A stretch of DNA of 53,404 nucleotides, from NCBI GenBank assembly GCA_002719955.1, contig PBFW01000005.1:1-53404 (forward strand). Reading direction: 5' to 3'. Positions 51,923 through 53,404 of the stretch are shown one piece after another. Position numbers and translations under genes: made by a program. The DNA is from Deltaproteobacteria bacterium. Its GTDB lineage: Bacteria; Myxococcota_A; UBA9160; UBA4427. A model generated the notes under the pieces. That model saw nothing but the letters and a program-made list of their open reading frames with translations. It was not told the DNA's origin and did no database searches. Each line of letters starts with the position of its first letter. Positions within the stretch are counted from its first letter, which is position 1.

Positions 51923-52088
51923 CTGTGGGACGCTATCACTGGACCCCGGCAGAATCACGTGCGCGGCGATGGGCCACGACAAACGCTGGGGCCCGAGCGG
52001 CGGCCGAGTACGAAGCTGTCTAGACTCTGTGGTTCCATCGCGGGCATGTCGATTCTTCCGACACGCACAGCGGGCGGCGGAGGATACG

Positions 52089-52523
52089 ATGGCAGCACCG
52101 ACGCGCGAGGCACTCGAGAACTGGGCGAAGAACTACGTCGAACTCTGGAACAAGGGTGACAAGGAGGGCTGGGTCCAGAACTGGAAGGACGTCGCCCCGA
52201 GTGGCTTTGTCATGCTCGATCCGGTCGGCACGCCGCCGAAGCACGATTTCGTCGGTTGTTGCGTGAAGCCCTTCGATCTTTTTCAGCCGATGACCGAGTT
52301 TCGTGTCGATCCATCGACGATGTTCATCTGCGGGAGCGAGGTGGCCTGGGTGATGGAGAACGTCTTCACGAAAGATGGCGAAAAGCAGCACATGAAGAGC
52401 ATCGAGGTCTATCGCTTCGGTGCGGACGGCTCCGTCGAGATCCGCACGCATTACGATGTGCCGGAAACGTCGGATCCGGTTGCGGGCGAGGTCTTCTCGG
52501 AATATCTGCCCGATCGTTCCTGA
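52089..52523 (+). CDS. NTF2-like / SnoaL-fold protein
   Basis: The 144-residue protein starts at ATG 52089, behind GGAGG (52079-52083). The fold is visible in the first helix (TREALENWAKNYVELWNKGDKEGWVQNW), the strand pair GFVMLDPVGT and HDFVGCCVKPFDLFQP, and the sheet EVAWVMENVFTKDGEKQHMKSIEVYRF. It is the third member of this superfamily in the window. It diverges from the CoA-transferase gene, which fits a role on a cyclic or polyketide-like intermediate, but no catalytic residue can be assigned with confidence. Confidence 0.8.
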   Translation: MAAPTREALENWAKNYVELWNKGDKEGWVQNWKDVAPSGFVMLDPVGTPPKHDFVGCCVKPFDLFQPMTEFRVDPSTMFICGSEVAWVMENVFTKDGEKQHMKSIEVYRFGADGSVEIRTHYDVPETSDPVAGEVFSEYLPDRS

Positions 52524-52560
52524 TCGGGCGCTGTACGGGCCTCATCTCTCGGATCGCTCG

Positions 52561-53404
52561 TCATGGCAGGTCCATCTCGAAGACGGGCTCCTCCCCGTGC
52601 GTGATGGGCTCGATGATCCGAACAACGGAGGCATCCTGGCCGTTGCGCGTTCCAAAGTCGACGACGACAAAGCCCTCAGCCGCGTGGGCGAAGATCGTCT
52701 CGGGGAGATTCGTCACTGTCGAGACGCGGTCGCGCGCGCCGGCGCCGCTCACGATATAGAGACCGGCGACATCTCCGGACTCGAGGATCTGGAGACTGTG
52801 GTCGTGGCCCCCCGCATAGATCTCCGGTGGGTTCCTGCGGAGGATTTCCTGGGTCTGCTCGATCCAGTCCGCGTAGCCGCTCTCGTAGGTGTTCATCAGG
52901 CCACCCATCAGCCAGCCGAGGGGGCCGATGAACATCTGTGCCGGAAAGCCGTAGGTCAGGCCTCCGTGGGGGCCACCGGTCAGCATCGGATAATGCGATG
53001 CGACCAGCACGAAATCGTTCCGGTATTTTTGCAGGGCCGCGTCGAGTTCGGCGAGGTGGTCGGCGTGTGTCGTGACGCTCGGGCAGACCTTCCGGATGCC
53101 GTCCTGAATCCACGGCGTGGGATCGAGGGCGATCAGGACGATGGCTTTCGAGTCGCCCTCGCGCCCTCGCAGGACGCGTGTCGTGGGGCCCATGCAGCCC
53201 GCCTTGGGGATGAATTCGGCGTTGCCCGCGGGCCAGCCATCGACGAAGGATTGCTGGTTCTGGATCGCCTTGGCGTCGTAGTTCTTGGGGAGCAGCCCCC
53301 AGTCGTGGTTGCCGGGGATGAAGATCTTGCGAACCGCGGTCGCCGCGAGTTGCTGCCCGAGGATCTTCTCTCCGCGCTCACGGTCGTCGTCGGTGAGGCC
53401 TTCG
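52561..53404 (-). CDS. calcineurin-like metallophosphoesterase, N-terminus beyond the window
   Basis: At least 280 residues of a two-metal phosphoesterase lie here; the frame is open to the right edge, so the start and first metal motifs (D-x-H, G-D) are outside. Visible motifs: GNHDW, a long insert with IALDPTPWIQDGI, ASHYPM and GGHDHSLQIL, which supply Asn and His metal ligands. The GPHGGLTYGFP and WLMGGLMNTYESGY insertion resembles purple-acid-type or lipid-phosphatase members. A shorter start at 53193 would cut away GNHD and is rejected. Confidence 0.88.
   Translation of the reverse strand, partial: EGLTDDDRERGEKILGQQLAATAVRKIFIPGNHDWGLLPKNYDAKAIQNQQSFVDGWPAGNAEFIPKAGCMGPTTRVLRGREGDSKAIVLIALDPTPWIQDGIRKVCPSVTTHADHLAELDAALQKYRNDFVLVASHYPMLTGGPHGGLTYGFPAQMFIGPLGWLMGGLMNTYESGYADWIEQTQEILRRNPPEIYAGGHDHSLQILESGDVAGLYIVSGAGARDRVSTVTNLPETIFAHAAEGFVVVDFGTRNGQDASVVRIIEPITHGEEPVFEMDLP

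Noticed and set aside
1..53404. tRNA genes, CRISPR arrays, toxin-antitoxin pairs and prophage
   Set aside because: No cloverleaf, regularly spaced repeats, paired small toxin/antitoxin genes or phage structural genes were found on reading both strands.

Overview
The window is GC-rich, tightly packed bacterial chromosome. It contains no tRNA, rRNA, CRISPR array or prophage that I can recognise. The gene order rpsA-ihfB-lapA-lapB-mutS, the glnD/xerD/cca/scpA/scpB/rluB run, a PEP-CTERM protein, and many acyl-CoA, CoA-transferase, SDR and NTF2-like genes together suggest a deltaproteobacterium-like lineage (Myxococcota, Binatota or a relative), probably uncultured. That placement is inference; only a phylogeny of RpsA, MutS or GlnD would settle it. 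TTG starts and 1-8 nt gene overlaps are very common, so several starts here were chosen from ribosome-binding sites and protein families rather than from the longest reading frame.

Region 1 (1-16.2 kb) is a housekeeping block on the plus strand. It holds ribosomal protein S1 behind a leader hairpin, an IHF/HU protein, LapA and a LapB-like TPR protein, MutS, a periplasmic amidase, GlnD, a XerD-type recombinase, a CCA-family nucleotidyltransferase, ScpA, ScpB and an RluB-type pseudouridine synthase with a long histone-like tail. From lapA to cca the genes overlap or touch, which suggests one long transcription unit joining translation, envelope, nitrogen sensing and chromosome maintenance.

Region 2 (16.6-29.9 kb) is mixed. 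It has a DUF368 lipid-carrier recycling protein, an SRAP/HMCES DNA-protein crosslink protein, a DUF3311 + sodium symporter pair, an NTF2-like protein, an M3 oligopeptidase, a PEP-CTERM protein with internal repeats, an alkyltransferase-like protein coupled to a small acidic protein and a second CCA-family enzyme (this one with an HD domain), a metallo-beta-lactamase-fold hydrolase with an altered zinc motif, a FtsH-M41-like protein that has lost both zinc histidines, and an orphan NarL-type regulator.

Region 3 (30.1-37.2 kb) is the most unusual. An IS200-type element carries an amber codon in its transposase. Beside it lies a possible new system: a J-like/TM/PEGA/EF-hand protein diverges from a three-gene set made of a zinc-ribbon TolQ/ExbB channel protein and two unequal TolR/ExbD-like proteins, followed by a HelD/UvrD-like helicase.

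Region 4 (37.3-53.4 kb) is metabolic. It holds a KOW-like protein, YjbQ, a parvulin, a lipoprotein PQQ dehydrogenase, an APH-fold kinase, an MMPL/RND transporter, a membrane-anchored esterase, a DapB-like dehydrogenase, an acyl-CoA dehydrogenase, an SDR, a Ddn-like F420 enzyme, a CaiB-type CoA transferase, two NTF2-like proteins and a truncated calcineurin-like phosphoesterase. This suggests uptake and oxidation of lipid-like or aromatic compounds.
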